Shown in pieces: positions 17,112 through 25,305 of a stretch of DNA of 64,000 nucleotides. Made by a program: the position numbers and the translations under genes. The stretch comes from JBDIAG01 sp047974565 (GTDB lineage Bacteria > Actinomycetota > Actinomycetes > Actinomycetales > CAWJMD01), in assembly GCA_047974565.1 (NCBI GenBank), contig JBKECN010000019.1, positions 1-64,000 on the forward strand, written 5' to 3'. The notes below the pieces were generated by a model. The model saw only the letters and a program-made list of their open reading frames with translations. It was not told the origin of the DNA and ran no database searches. Numbering within the stretch: position 1 is the first letter of the stretch; the number at the start of each line of letters is the position of its first letter.

Positions 17112-17201
17112 GGGAACTCCCGTCGACCAGGATTCGCCCACACCTGTCGCGAAGCTGGTCGGGTCAGCGTCTACGGCACTTTGCCGCGACGGAAGTCGGC
17201 C

Positions 17202-18092
17202 TCAGCCTGAAGACTGCGCGTCGCTGTCGAGCTCGCGTCGTCCCAGGCCCACAACGGCGTCATGGTCGGCTCGCAGCGGGTCTGCCACGCTGCAATCTCG
17301 CTCATCCAACGGTCCCTGCGCCAACCGCGTCACCAGAGGTGGTGCCGCAGGCGCGAGGCCAACCGTCGAACGCATCGCCGTCACAATGTCGTCGGGCCGC
17401 ACGGACGGTGTGGTGTGCCGTACGACCAGGTGCAGTATCGCACACCGCTCGCCCCCTCCCGTGCTTTCCGGTGAAAAGCTCGCCGTGTCTGGCACCGCAA
17501 CCGGCTTGGCCACCATGTCGGCCCCAGGGGTGGCCTGAGCGGAACCAGTCCCTGTCGCGAGTTCGCCAACCTCGGCGGCGAGCACCGCGGCACGGGCATC
17601 CACCTCCCGCGGGCCGGACTTGGTGCGTTTGGTGATGGGCGCCTGCGGCAGGGCGAGGAACCCCTCCACGGCCTCGCTGAGTTCCGCCGCGGTCACTCCG
17701 GTCAGCTCGATCCGCCACACACTCGCCTGCAGCAGGTCCGCCAACGCGCCGCCGGGAGAAACCACCGCGTCGACGATGTCGAGGCCGGTCGGCAGCGCGG
17801 CGTCCAGCCAGGCTCGCACCTGCTCGGGATCGCAGGGCTGCACGAGGCCAATCTCGACGTACTCGGCCTCACTCGCGGCTCCCGTGGGAGCCGCCCCTGC
17901 GTAGGAGATCTTCGGGTGCGGGGTGAAACCGGCGGAGTAGGCCATCGGCACCTCGCAGCGTCGCAGGGCGCGCTCCAAGGCCCGCTGGAAGTCCCGGTGG
18001 CTGGAGAATCGCAACCGGCCACGCTTGGCGTAGCGCAGGCGCAGTCGCTGGACGGTGGGTGGCGGCGGCGGACCATCGGGGCGGGGCGGCAC
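17202..18092 (-). CDS. TIGR03936 family radical-SAM-associated protein (DUF2344)
   Basis: A 296-residue protein with the DUF2344 signature: QRLRLRYAKRGRLRFSSHRDF at the start, then GFTPHPKISYAGAAPTGAASEAEYVEI. The family accompanies the B12-binding radical SAM protein of TIGR03960 type, either fused or adjacent; the joint function is not established, though a role in RNA or ribosome modification has been suggested from its link with rne. The GTG at 18092 is used because similarity begins just after it; the frame upstream is low-complexity (an Ala-Val run from a hexanucleotide repeat). Here the partner lies about 2.4 kb away. Confidence 0.88.
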   Translation of the reverse strand: MPPRPDGPPPPPTVQRLRLRYAKRGRLRFSSHRDFQRALERALRRCEVPMAYSAGFTPHPKISYAGAAPTGAASEAEYVEIGLVQPCDPEQVRAWLDAALPTGLDIVDAVVSPGGALADLLQASVWRIELTGVTAAELSEAVEGFLALPQAPITKRTKSGPREVDARAAVLAAEVGELATGTGSAQATPGADMVAKPVAVPDTASFSPESTGGGERCAILHLVVRHTTPSVRPDDIVTAMRSTVGLAPAAPPLVTRLAQGPLDERDCSVADPLRADHDAVVGLGRRELDSDAQSSG

Positions 18093-18127
18093 CCGCTGAG
18101 GATAGTCGCGCCCGGGCCCGGCTCGTG

Positions 18128-18156
18128 CCACGGCCACGGCCACGGCCACGGCCACG
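18128..18156. repeat. Hexanucleotide repeat (ccacgg, 4.8 copies)
   Basis: Perfect tandem copies of ccacgg lie just upstream of the DUF2344 gene start, in its leader region. Simple six-base repeats can slip in copy number, but here a change would not alter the predicted coding frame. Confidence 0.8.
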
Positions 18157-18309
18157 ATCCCGCCCGGCCGCAGCGCTCCGGCGGGCATCCGGCGGCGTCC
18201 TCGACTGACGGGGCCCTGCCGCGGGCCGGCTCGTTCCACCTCCGCGTACTGCGCCAACCCTCTCAGCACGCCTGAGTGCGGCACGCCTGACTCACCGGAC
18301 GCGCCCCGG

Positions 18310-19176
18310 TCACCGGTACCGGGCCAGTGCCCGCATGGCCGAGGCCCCGTAACCGCCTCCGAACAGGATCGCGTGGACGAGCAGAGGCGGAACCTGGTAC
18401 CAGTCGACACGTTCCTGCCACCCGGGCGCCAGCGCAAAGGCCTCGTCGTAGGCGGCAAAGCACTCGGGCCCGAAGCCACCGAACAAATGCATCATCGCCA
18501 GGTCATACTCTCGATGTCCCCAATGGCAGGCCGGGTCGATCAGCCAGTTCACTCCCCCGGAGTCGACCAGGCGATTCCCCGCCCACAGGTCGCCGTGCAG
18601 CAGAGCCGGGCGCTCGGGCGGGCCGCACAGTTCGTCCGCTCGGACGGCCAGCCGCTCGGCCAGTGCCAGCGCGTCGGGGTTGATGCGCCCCATCTCGACC
18701 GCGCGCGCGACCAAGGGCAGTACCCGGCGGTGCACGAAGAACTCCGACCAGGTCGTGGTGGGGGTCAGATCGACCGGTGCCGATCCGAGGTAGCCGGCGA
18801 GCGAGGAATCCACGGCACCGAAGGTCTCGTTGCTGGCGCGATGCAAACCGGCCAGGCCACGACCCAGTTCAGCCTCGGTGGCGTCCGAACGCGGGCCCTG
18901 CGGGATCCACTCGAGCACGAGGCCCTGCCGGTGCTCGCGCACCACACGGGGTACCCGCAGGTTCTGCGGTCGATGTGCCGCCAGCACCCGCAGTCCCGAC
19001 GCCTCGCGCTCGAACAGGCCTGGGCTGGGGTTGGCGAGCCATTTGAGGAAGAGCGGTCCGTCGGCAGTCTCCAGGCGTAGCGCGGTGGCGATATCACCGC
19101 CGTGCACCGGGCTTGTCGCACATACGCCGAGGCCGTCCACCAGGTCGGCCGGCAGGCCTGCGATCGAAGGGCTCAT
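18310..19176 (-). CDS. Fructosamine kinase family protein
   Basis: A 288-residue aminoglycoside phosphotransferase-fold kinase of the fructosamine-3-kinase group. The catalytic loop LLHGDLWAGN is near residue 194 and the metal-binding DPACHWGHREYDLAM near 214; the N-terminal lobe has ALRLETADGPLFLKWL with the ATP lysine. The family phosphorylates sugar adducts on proteins or free ketosamines, leading to deglycation. Start at the ATG at 19176 follows similarity; there is no good ribosome site, and a perfect 17-base duplication covers the start, placing a second, out-of-frame ATG at 19193. Divergent from ppgK; a shared sugar context is plausible. Confidence 0.88.
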   Translation of the reverse strand: MSPSIAGLPADLVDGLGVCATSPVHGGDIATALRLETADGPLFLKWLANPSPGLFEREASGLRVLAAHRPQNLRVPRVVREHRQGLVLEWIPQGPRSDATEAELGRGLAGLHRASNETFGAVDSSLAGYLGSAPVDLTPTTTWSEFFVHRRVLPLVARAVEMGRINPDALALAERLAVRADELCGPPERPALLHGDLWAGNRLVDSGGVNWLIDPACHWGHREYDLAMMHLFGGFGPECFAAYDEAFALAPGWQERVDWYQVPPLLVHAILFGGGYGASAMRALARYR

Positions 19177-19204
19177 CGCGCCATTGTGCTCATCGCGCCA
19201 TTGT
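19171..19204. repeat. 17-bp perfect tandem duplication over a start codon
   Basis: The 17 bases gctcatcgcgccattgt occur twice back to back (19171-19187, 19188-19204). The unit includes the ATG of the fructosamine kinase gene and its upstream bases; since 17 is not a multiple of three, the duplicated ATG is out of frame with the gene. Confidence 0.95.
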
Positions 19205-19317
19205 CATGGGTGGGGTCGTTGTCGTCCGTCGCGCGGTGCCGGGGTCACTCCGCGACGCGAGCGGGATAGCGGGTCCGCCCGAGGATGAGCGCCGGCCGGC
19301 GCCACTCAGTCAGCGCG

Positions 19318-19402
19318 TGAATTAATCCCAACAATGACGATATTTCCGGATAATCGCGTCGAGATGTGGATCACGCCGGTGAGGGTGCGGTTGGATACTG
19401 AC
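19318..19402 (+). promoter_or_regulatory. AT-rich leader of ppgK
   Basis: This stretch (gtgaattaatcccaacaatg; gatatttccggataat) is clearly more AT-rich than its surroundings. GATACT just before the ATG at 19403 could serve as a -10 box for a leaderless transcript, and GGATAAT farther upstream is another -10-like element. No convincing -35 is visible. Confidence 0.3.
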
Positions 19403-20146
19403 ATGGCACGCGGACTGGGCATTGACATCGGCGGATCGGGCATCAAGGGCGCTCCAGTTGATCTGGAGACCGGAGAGTTCGCCGACGAGCGGTTGCGGAT
19501 CCCGACGCCGGACCCGTCTACCCCCGAGGCGGTCGCGAAGGTGGTTCGCGAGATCCTCGACCACTTCGACTGGCAGGACAGTTTCGGGTGCACCTTCCCC
19601 GCGGTGGTGCAGAACGGAGTGGTACGCACGGCGGCCAACGTCGACGACTCCTGGATCGGCACCGATGCGCACTCGCTGTTCCACGAGGTGACCGGACGAC
19701 GGCCGATGCTGGTCAACGATGCCGACGCCGCCGGATTCGCCGAGACCCGATTCGGCGCCGCCAAGGACCGGTCCGGAATGATCTTCGTGGCCACCCTCGG
19801 CACCGGGATCGGCACCGCCATCATTCACAACGGGCACCTGGTGCCCAATACCGAGTTGGGCCACGTTGAACTGCACGGGCACGACGCCGAAAGCAAGGCC
19901 GCCGAATCCGCCCGCGAGCGTGAGGACCTCAGCTGGAAGCACTGGGCCAAGCGCCTCACCCACTACTTCGGGCACGTGGAGAACCTCTTGTGGCCGGACC
20001 TGATCGTCGTAGGTGGCGGTGTGAGCAAGAAGGCGCACAAGTGGATGCCGCACGTGAAGATCCGCACTGAGATGGTCCCGGCCGAGTTGATGAATCGTGC
20101 CGGCATCGTTGGCGCCGCCCTGCTGGCCAGCGATCCGCGACAGTGA
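19403..20146 (+). CDS. ppgK: Polyphosphate glucokinase
   Basis: A 247-residue ROK-type kinase that phosphorylates glucose using polyphosphate and/or ATP, feeding glycolysis. The phosphate-binding GIDIGGSGIKGAPVD begins at residue 5; VNDADAAGFAETRFG contains the catalytic aspartate; FVATLGTGIGTAI binds phosphate; and VVGGGVSKKAHKWMP is typical of actinobacterial PpgK. ATG at 19403 is preferred because similarity starts there; in-frame ATGs at 19334 and 19364 would add an unrelated N-terminus. Alone on the plus strand, it ends at a shared hairpin with the convergent radical SAM gene. Confidence 0.95.
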   Translation: MARGLGIDIGGSGIKGAPVDLETGEFADERLRIPTPDPSTPEAVAKVVREILDHFDWQDSFGCTFPAVVQNGVVRTAANVDDSWIGTDAHSLFHEVTGRRPMLVNDADAAGFAETRFGAAKDRSGMIFVATLGTGIGTAIIHNGHLVPNTELGHVELHGHDAESKAAESAREREDLSWKHWAKRLTHYFGHVENLLWPDLIVVGGGVSKKAHKWMPHVKIRTEMVPAELMNRAGIVGAALLASDPRQ

Positions 20147-20366
20147 CCTGTGGGCCCATCTGGCACCCGGGGTTCGAGCACCCGTCGTGGTCAGCATTGT
20201 CACCGTGCCCGATACTTCCCGTTTATCCTGTTCAGCCGCCCCAAGTTCCCGATCAGAGGGCACGCTTGTGTAACGGTTAGGAATAGTGCAAGATGTGGCG
20301 AGCGATCCTCGTGTAATCGCGCGTTTCGCGTGATACTACTGGATAGTGCCCCACACCAAGGGGCCC

Positions 20367-20415
20367 CACGAACGCCCCCGGCTGCCCCTCCCCCCCGGTC
20401 AGCCGGGGGCTCGTG
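20367..20415. terminator. Bidirectional terminator between ppgK and the radical SAM gene
   Basis: GCCCCCGGCTG (20374-20384) pairs perfectly with CAGCCGGGGGC (20400-20410) around a C-rich loop, and CACGA/TCGTG (20367-20371, 20411-20415) extends the stem past a two-base bulge; tgttt follows on the plus strand. The 327-base spacer 20147-20473 between the convergent genes otherwise shows no gene, only a minor imperfect palindrome near 20316 (atcgcgcg/cgcgtgat). Confidence 0.75.
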
Positions 20416-20473
20416 TGTTTCCGGGGCCGTCCCACTGCCGACGCAGGCACCTGGGGCCCGCCCGAGCTAGGCG

Positions 20474-22450
20474 TCAGGCGTCGGCGGCGGTGGGTGCCCA
20501 CGTCTTGGGGGCCACGGTCAACGGCAGCAGCGTCCGCCCGGTCGGACCGATCTGGATGTTGGTGTCGAGTTGCGGACACACCCCACAGTCGAAGCACGGG
20601 GTCCACCGGCAGTCGTCCACCTCGACCTCGGCGATGGCGTCCTGCCAGTCCTCCCACAGCCAGTCCTTGTCCAGCCCGGAGTCAAGGTGATCCCAGGGCA
20701 GGACCTCGGAGAAGGCACGCTCGCGGGTGGTGAACCAGTCGACGTCCACTCCGAACGGGGCCAGGGCGGACTCCGCGCATCGCATCCAGCGATCGAAGGA
20801 GAAGTGCTCGCTCCAGCCGTCGAAACGGCCGCCGTCGCGCCACACGGCCTCGATGACGCGCCCGACCCGTCGGTCACCTCGCGAGAGCAGGCCTTCCACG
20901 ATCCCGGGCTTGCCGTCGTGGTAGCGCATTCCGATCGCCCGCCCGTACTGGCGGTCCGCCCGGATGGCGTCCTTGAGTTTGGCGAGCCGGGCGTCGGTGG
21001 TCTCGTGGTCGAGTTGGGCCGCCCATTGGAACGGGGTGTGCGGCTTGGGCACGAAGCCACCGATGCTCACCGTGCAGCGGATGTCCTTTCGTCCACTCAC
21101 CTGACGGCCGGTGGCGATCACCCGGGACGCCAGCGAGGCGATCTGCACCACGTCCTCATCGGTCTCGGTGGGCAGCCCACACATGAAGTAGAGCTTCACC
21201 TGACGCCAGCCGTTGCCGTAGGCCGTGGCCACCGTGGTGATCAGGTCGTCCTCGGTGACCATCTTGTTGATCACCTTGCGGATGCGTTCGGATCCCCCTT
21301 CGGGTGCGAAGGTGAGCCCGGACCGGCGCCCGTTTCGGGACAGTTCGTTGGCCAGATCGATGTTGAAGGCATCCACCCGGGTGGACGGCAGCGACAACCC
21401 CACCTTGGACTCTTCGTACCTGTCGGCCAATTGCTTGGTCACCTGGGCGATCTCGGAATGATCCGCACTCGACAGGCTGAGCAGCCCGACTTCTTCGAAA
21501 CCGGGTGCGGCCAGGCCCTTCTCGACCATCGAACCGATTCCTTGCAGCGACCGCTCGCGCACCGGCCGGGTGATCATGCCGGCCTGGCAGAACCGGCAGC
21601 CGCGGGTGCAGCCCCGGAAGATCTCCACACTCATCCGCTCGTGCACAGATTCGGCCAGCGGGACGAGCGGTTGCTTGGGGTAGGGCCACTCGTCCAGGTC
21701 CATCACGGTGTGCTTGCTCACCCGCCACGGCACTCCCGGGCGGTTGGGAGCCACCGCCCGGATCCGTCCGTCCGGCAGGTAGTCGACGTCGTAGAAGGCG
21801 GGCACGTACACCCCGCCGCCGCGAGCCAGCCGGTGCAGGAGCTCGGTGCGCCCACCCGGTGACCCCTCCTGCTTGTGCTCGCGGATCAGGTCCGTGACTG
21901 CGAGCACCGCCTGCTCGCCGTCCCCGACCACGGCCGCGTCGATGAAATCGGCGATCGGCTCGGGGTTGAAGGCGGCGTGGCCGCCGACCAGGACGATCGG
22001 GTGCGTGTCGTCGCGATCGGTCGCCCGCACCGGGATGCCGGCCAGGTCGAGCGTGGTGAGCAGGTTCGTGTAGCCGAGTTCGGTGGACAGGCTGACCCCG
22101 AGCACGTCGAAGTCGACGATCGGACGGTGCGCATCGACGGTGAGCTGAGGCACCTGATGCTCACGCAGCAGCGCCTCCAGATCCGGCCACACGGCGTAGG
22201 CCCGCTCGGCCAGGGCATCCTCGCGCTCGTTGAGCACCTCGTACAGGATCATCACGCCCTGGTTGGGTACCCCCACCTCATAGGCGTCGGGGTACAGCAG
22301 CGCCCACCGCACCGTGGCCGGGCCGGCACACTCCCAGTCCTTGACCGTGGCGTTGAGTTCGCCGCCCACGTACTGGATCGGTTTGGCGACCTGGGTCAGC
22401 AGCGGTTCGAGATCGTCGAACCGGGACTCGCCGAGAATGCGGTCGGGCAT
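20474..22450 (-). CDS. TIGR03960 family B12-binding radical SAM protein
   Basis: A 658-residue radical SAM enzyme. The N-terminal 200 residues resemble a cobalamin-binding fold (GVSLSTELGYTNLLTTLDLAGIPV; VLVGGHAAFNPEP). The [4Fe-4S] cluster motif is FRGCTRGCRFCQAG (CxxxCxxC) near residue 280. Later come LTFAPEGGSERIRKVINK and LYFMCGLPTETDEDV, typical of the family, and a Cys cluster CRWTPCFDCGVC near 620. The reaction is unknown. It normally lies beside or fused to the DUF2344 protein (17202-18092); here two sugar-kinase genes lie between. ATG at 22450. Confidence 0.93.
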   Translation of the reverse strand: MPDRILGESRFDDLEPLLTQVAKPIQYVGGELNATVKDWECAGPATVRWALLYPDAYEVGVPNQGVMILYEVLNEREDALAERAYAVWPDLEALLREHQVPQLTVDAHRPIVDFDVLGVSLSTELGYTNLLTTLDLAGIPVRATDRDDTHPIVLVGGHAAFNPEPIADFIDAAVVGDGEQAVLAVTDLIREHKQEGSPGGRTELLHRLARGGGVYVPAFYDVDYLPDGRIRAVAPNRPGVPWRVSKHTVMDLDEWPYPKQPLVPLAESVHERMSVEIFRGCTRGCRFCQAGMITRPVRERSLQGIGSMVEKGLAAPGFEEVGLLSLSSADHSEIAQVTKQLADRYEESKVGLSLPSTRVDAFNIDLANELSRNGRRSGLTFAPEGGSERIRKVINKMVTEDDLITTVATAYGNGWRQVKLYFMCGLPTETDEDVVQIASLASRVIATGRQVSGRKDIRCTVSIGGFVPKPHTPFQWAAQLDHETTDARLAKLKDAIRADRQYGRAIGMRYHDGKPGIVEGLLSRGDRRVGRVIEAVWRDGGRFDGWSEHFSFDRWMRCAESALAPFGVDVDWFTTRERAFSEVLPWDHLDSGLDKDWLWEDWQDAIAEVEVDDCRWTPCFDCGVCPQLDTNIQIGPTGRTLLPLTVAPKTWAPTAADA

Positions 22451-22602
22451 GAGGACCTTTCGGGACGGAGGTGGCGCCCGTCCAGGGTACGCGCTCGGCC
22501 AGGGTCGGCGACCCGGCTCGGAGCGTGACCGGCGGCATCCGGCCGCAGCGCAGTGCCCGCCGACACGCGCCGGACGTCACCCGGGCGACGAAGAGCAGCC
22601 CC

Positions 22603-23196
22603 CTAGGTCCCCGGGGCGAGCAGATGTCGTTTCGGAGGAAGCGCGCGCTCCAGGGCGTCCAGTACCTCGTCCACGCCCGGCTCCACCACGACCGCCGCCA
22701 GATCCTCCGGCCGGATCAAGCCGATGTCTCCGATGAGGTCGAGCGTGTCCAGCAGGGGACGCCAGAATCCGGACGGGCCCAGCGAGACGTCGAGGAATCC
22801 GACCGGCTTGGCGTGAAACCCGAGCTGACGCCATGTCCACACCTCGAAGATCTCCTCCAGGGTGCCCAAACCACCCGGGAGCGCGAGGAAGGCGTCCGCG
22901 AGGTCAGCCATGATCGCCTTGCGTTCATGCATGGATTCGCAGATCCGGAGTTCATGCAAGTCGCGCCGGCCCCACTCCCGCTCGACCATCAGCCGCGGAA
23001 TGACGCCGATCACCTCGCCACCGGCGTCCAAAGCACCCTGGGACACCGCGCCCATCAGTCCGCTGCCGCCGGCTCCGTACACCAGCCGGACGCCGCGCTC
23101 GGCCAGCGTGCGACCGGTCCGGTAGGCGACCTCGCCAAGCGCGGGGTCGAAACCACTGGCCGCCCCGGCGAAGACCGCGACGCTCGTGAGGCTCAC
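22603..23196 (-). CDS. LOG family protein (cytokinin-phosphoribohydrolase-like)
   Basis: A 197-residue lysine-decarboxylase-fold protein of the LOG family, with GAGGSGLMGAVSQGAL near residue 40 and PGGLGTLEEIFEVWTW near 108, the nucleotide-binding PGGxGTxxE signature. Characterised members hydrolyse nucleoside 5'-monophosphates (cytokinin riboside monophosphate) to base plus ribose phosphate; bacterial roles outside plant associates are unclear. GTG at 23196 is chosen because similarity begins SLTSVAVFAG; the upstream part of the open frame has no similarity and overlaps the next gene. Confidence 0.9.
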   Translation of the reverse strand: MSLTSVAVFAGAASGFDPALGEVAYRTGRTLAERGVRLVYGAGGSGLMGAVSQGALDAGGEVIGVIPRLMVEREWGRRDLHELRICESMHERKAIMADLADAFLALPGGLGTLEEIFEVWTWRQLGFHAKPVGFLDVSLGPSGFWRPLLDTLDLIGDIGLIRPEDLAAVVVEPGVDEVLDALERALPPKRHLLAPGT

Positions 23197-23263
23197 GCCA
23201 GCCGACCATACCGGTCGGGGCCTGCGGATGAGGCCACTCCGGGAGAGCCCGGCCAGCGAGAGG

Positions 23264-23560
23264 TCAGATGACGCCCCAGGCCTCGTCGAAGGATTCCACG
23301 GACAACGAATCCAGGTCGCGATGCACCAGCGCCAGCGTCGAGGCGATCTGCGCACCGGTGACGGAGATCTCGACCCGCTCGGCGCCATTGCGCAGGTCGA
23401 TGACGACGATGTCCGCGACGACTCCGACGGGCGCGACCGCCGGCTCGTCTGAGCGGCCACCAGTCCACCGAGACAGCCAGACCGGCCAGGAGCGGGAGTG
23501 CCCGGAGTGATGCTCACGCGGAACGATCTCGGCCTCGTAGACCTCGCCGGCCAACCTCAT
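23264..23560 (-). CDS. Hypothetical protein (98 aa)
   Basis: The ATG at 23560 has a perfect ribosome site (AAGGAGG, four bases upstream), which makes this a likely gene. The protein has an odd basic/Trp/His-rich N-terminal half (PREHHSGHSRSWPVWLSRW) and a more regular C-terminal half (VVADIVVIDLRNGAERVEISVTGAQIASTLALV) resembling a small beta-alpha domain. No signal peptide or membrane helix. I do not recognise a family. It lies between the ABC ATPase and the LOG gene, same strand. Confidence 0.6.
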   Translation of the reverse strand: MRLAGEVYEAEIVPREHHSGHSRSWPVWLSRWTGGRSDEPAVAPVGVVADIVVIDLRNGAERVEISVTGAQIASTLALVHRDLDSLSVESFDEAWGVI

Positions 23561-23703
23561 GACGCCTCCTTCGACCCCGAGTCGTCAGATGAACCCCACA
23601 CATGGTGATGGATGCCCAGCCGTCAGCGCCATCGCCCGATCGGGCACTGTCTGCTGCACCTGGTGACAGAACGTCACGACGGGGGGCCATGAGTCTGAAG
23701 AAG

Positions 23704-25305
23704 TCAGCCGTGCCCACCAGCCATCAACCGACCGATCTCCTGACGGTCGGCCGCCTCCGCGGGCATCTCGGCGACCACCTGGCCGTCGTGGATCACCGCC
23801 ACCCGGTCGGCCAGGGCCAGCACCTCATCGAGCTCGGCCGAGACCAGCAGCACGGCCATCCCGTCGTCCCGGGCCGCCACGATCTGCCGGTGGATGAACT
23901 CGATGGAGCCGACGTCCACCCCGCGGGTGGGTTGGGCGGCCAGCAGCAGCCGGGGCTTGGCGTCCAGTTCTCGCGCCACCACGACCTTCTGCTTGTTGCC
24001 CCCGGACAGGCTCGAGGCGGTGGACTCGATGCCGGCCGCGCGGATGTCGTATTCGTCCACCAACCGGCCCGCGTGGGAGGCGATGGCGTCGCGCCGCCGG
24101 ATCCCGGACCGCGCGAAGGGTGCCTCGTCGACACAGTTGAGCACCAGGTTGTCCGCGATGCTGTACGTGCCGACGAGCCCGTGCTTCTCCCGATCCTCCG
24201 GGATGTGCGAAACCCCACGTGAGCGCACCTTGCGCGCCGGCGCGCGGGTCAGGTTCACCGGGGCCGAGCCGACGGCGTCCAGGTGGATGGAACCGCCGTC
24301 CACGGATCGCATACCGGCGATGGCCTCCACCAACTCCCGCTGCCCATTGCCCTCGACCCCGGCCAGCCCGACGATCTCACCGGCCCGCACGCTCAGGGTC
24401 AGGCCTCGCACGGCTGGGAGCCGCCGGTCGTCCCTGACCGCGAGATCTTCGACCCGGAGCACCACCGGCCCGGGAGATGCGGGCGGCTTGTCCACCCGAA
24501 GGACCACGCTGCGTCCCACCATCAGCCGAGCCAGCTCGGCCTCGTCGGTGTCGGCGGCCCGCACCTCGCCGACCACCTCACCGTGCCGCAGGGCGTACAC
24601 CCGGTCGGCCACGGCGAGCACTTCACGCAACTTGTGGGTGATGAAGACGATGGACGTGCCGCCGGCGGCGAGCTCTCTCATCACCCGCAGCAGTTCGTCG
24701 GTCTCCTGCGGCGTGAGCACCGCGGTCGGCTCGTCCAGGATGAGCAGATCGACCCGGCGAGAGAGCGCCTTGAGGATCTCCACGCGCTGCTGGGTCCCGA
24801 CGGCCAGATCCTCCACGGCGGTGTCGGGATCGACGCCCAGGCCGTACCGATCAGACAACTCGCGCACCATCGTCCGGGCTGAGGCTCGGTCCACCCGCAG
24901 GGGCGAGCCCGGCTCGTTGCCGAGAATGATGTTCTCGGCCACCGTCATCACCGGCACCAGCTGGAAGTGCTGATGCACCATGCCGATTCCCCGGCGGATG
25001 GCGTCCTTCGGGTCGCGAATCGCGCGCTCGTCCCCCTTGACCACGATGCTGCCGGAGTCGGGTGAGATGAGGCCGAAGATCTGCTTGACGAGGGTCGACT
25101 TGCCGGCGCCGTTCTCACCGAGCAGGGCGACGATCTCCCCCCGATCGACGTGCAGGGTGATGTCGCGGTTGGCCCGCACCGGCCCGAACGACTTGGTCAC
25201 CCCGGTGAGTTGCAGCAGACGCTCGGCCGCTCCCGCGTCGGCCCCGGCCGGGGACTTCGAGGCCGAGGCCCCGGCCGCGGCGGCGCCCTTGGACACCTCG
25301 CCCAT
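23704..25305 (-). CDS. Nucleoside/sugar ABC transporter ATPase (double ABC domain)
   Basis: A 533-residue fused ATPase of the MglA/YufO type. First ABC domain: Walker A LLGENGAGKST near residue 60, signature VGTQQRVEI near 165, Walker B LLILDEPTA near 185. Second domain: degenerate Walker A GVEGNGQRE near 305, signature LSGGNKQK near 435, and LLLAAQPTRGVD where the usual Walker B glutamate is replaced, normal for this class. It powers the two permeases just upstream. Its ATG shares one base with the preceding permease stop (TGATG). Together with the BMP lipoprotein this forms a nucleoside importer in the cytoplasmic membrane. Confidence 0.93.
   Translation of the reverse strand: MGEVSKGAAAAGASASKSPAGADAGAAERLLQLTGVTKSFGPVRANRDITLHVDRGEIVALLGENGAGKSTLVKQIFGLISPDSGSIVVKGDERAIRDPKDAIRRGIGMVHQHFQLVPVMTVAENIILGNEPGSPLRVDRASARTMVRELSDRYGLGVDPDTAVEDLAVGTQQRVEILKALSRRVDLLILDEPTAVLTPQETDELLRVMRELAAGGTSIVFITHKLREVLAVADRVYALRHGEVVGEVRAADTDEAELARLMVGRSVVLRVDKPPASPGPVVLRVEDLAVRDDRRLPAVRGLTLSVRAGEIVGLAGVEGNGQRELVEAIAGMRSVDGGSIHLDAVGSAPVNLTRAPARKVRSRGVSHIPEDREKHGLVGTYSIADNLVLNCVDEAPFARSGIRRRDAIASHAGRLVDEYDIRAAGIESTASSLSGGNKQKVVVARELDAKPRLLLAAQPTRGVDVGSIEFIHRQIVAARDDGMAVLLVSAELDEVLALADRVAVIHDGQVVAEMPAEAADRQEIGRLMAGGHG

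Noticed and set aside
20150..20470. 106-codon frame in the spacer after ppgK
   Set aside because: It spans a strong terminator hairpin, lacks a ribosome site and has no similarity.
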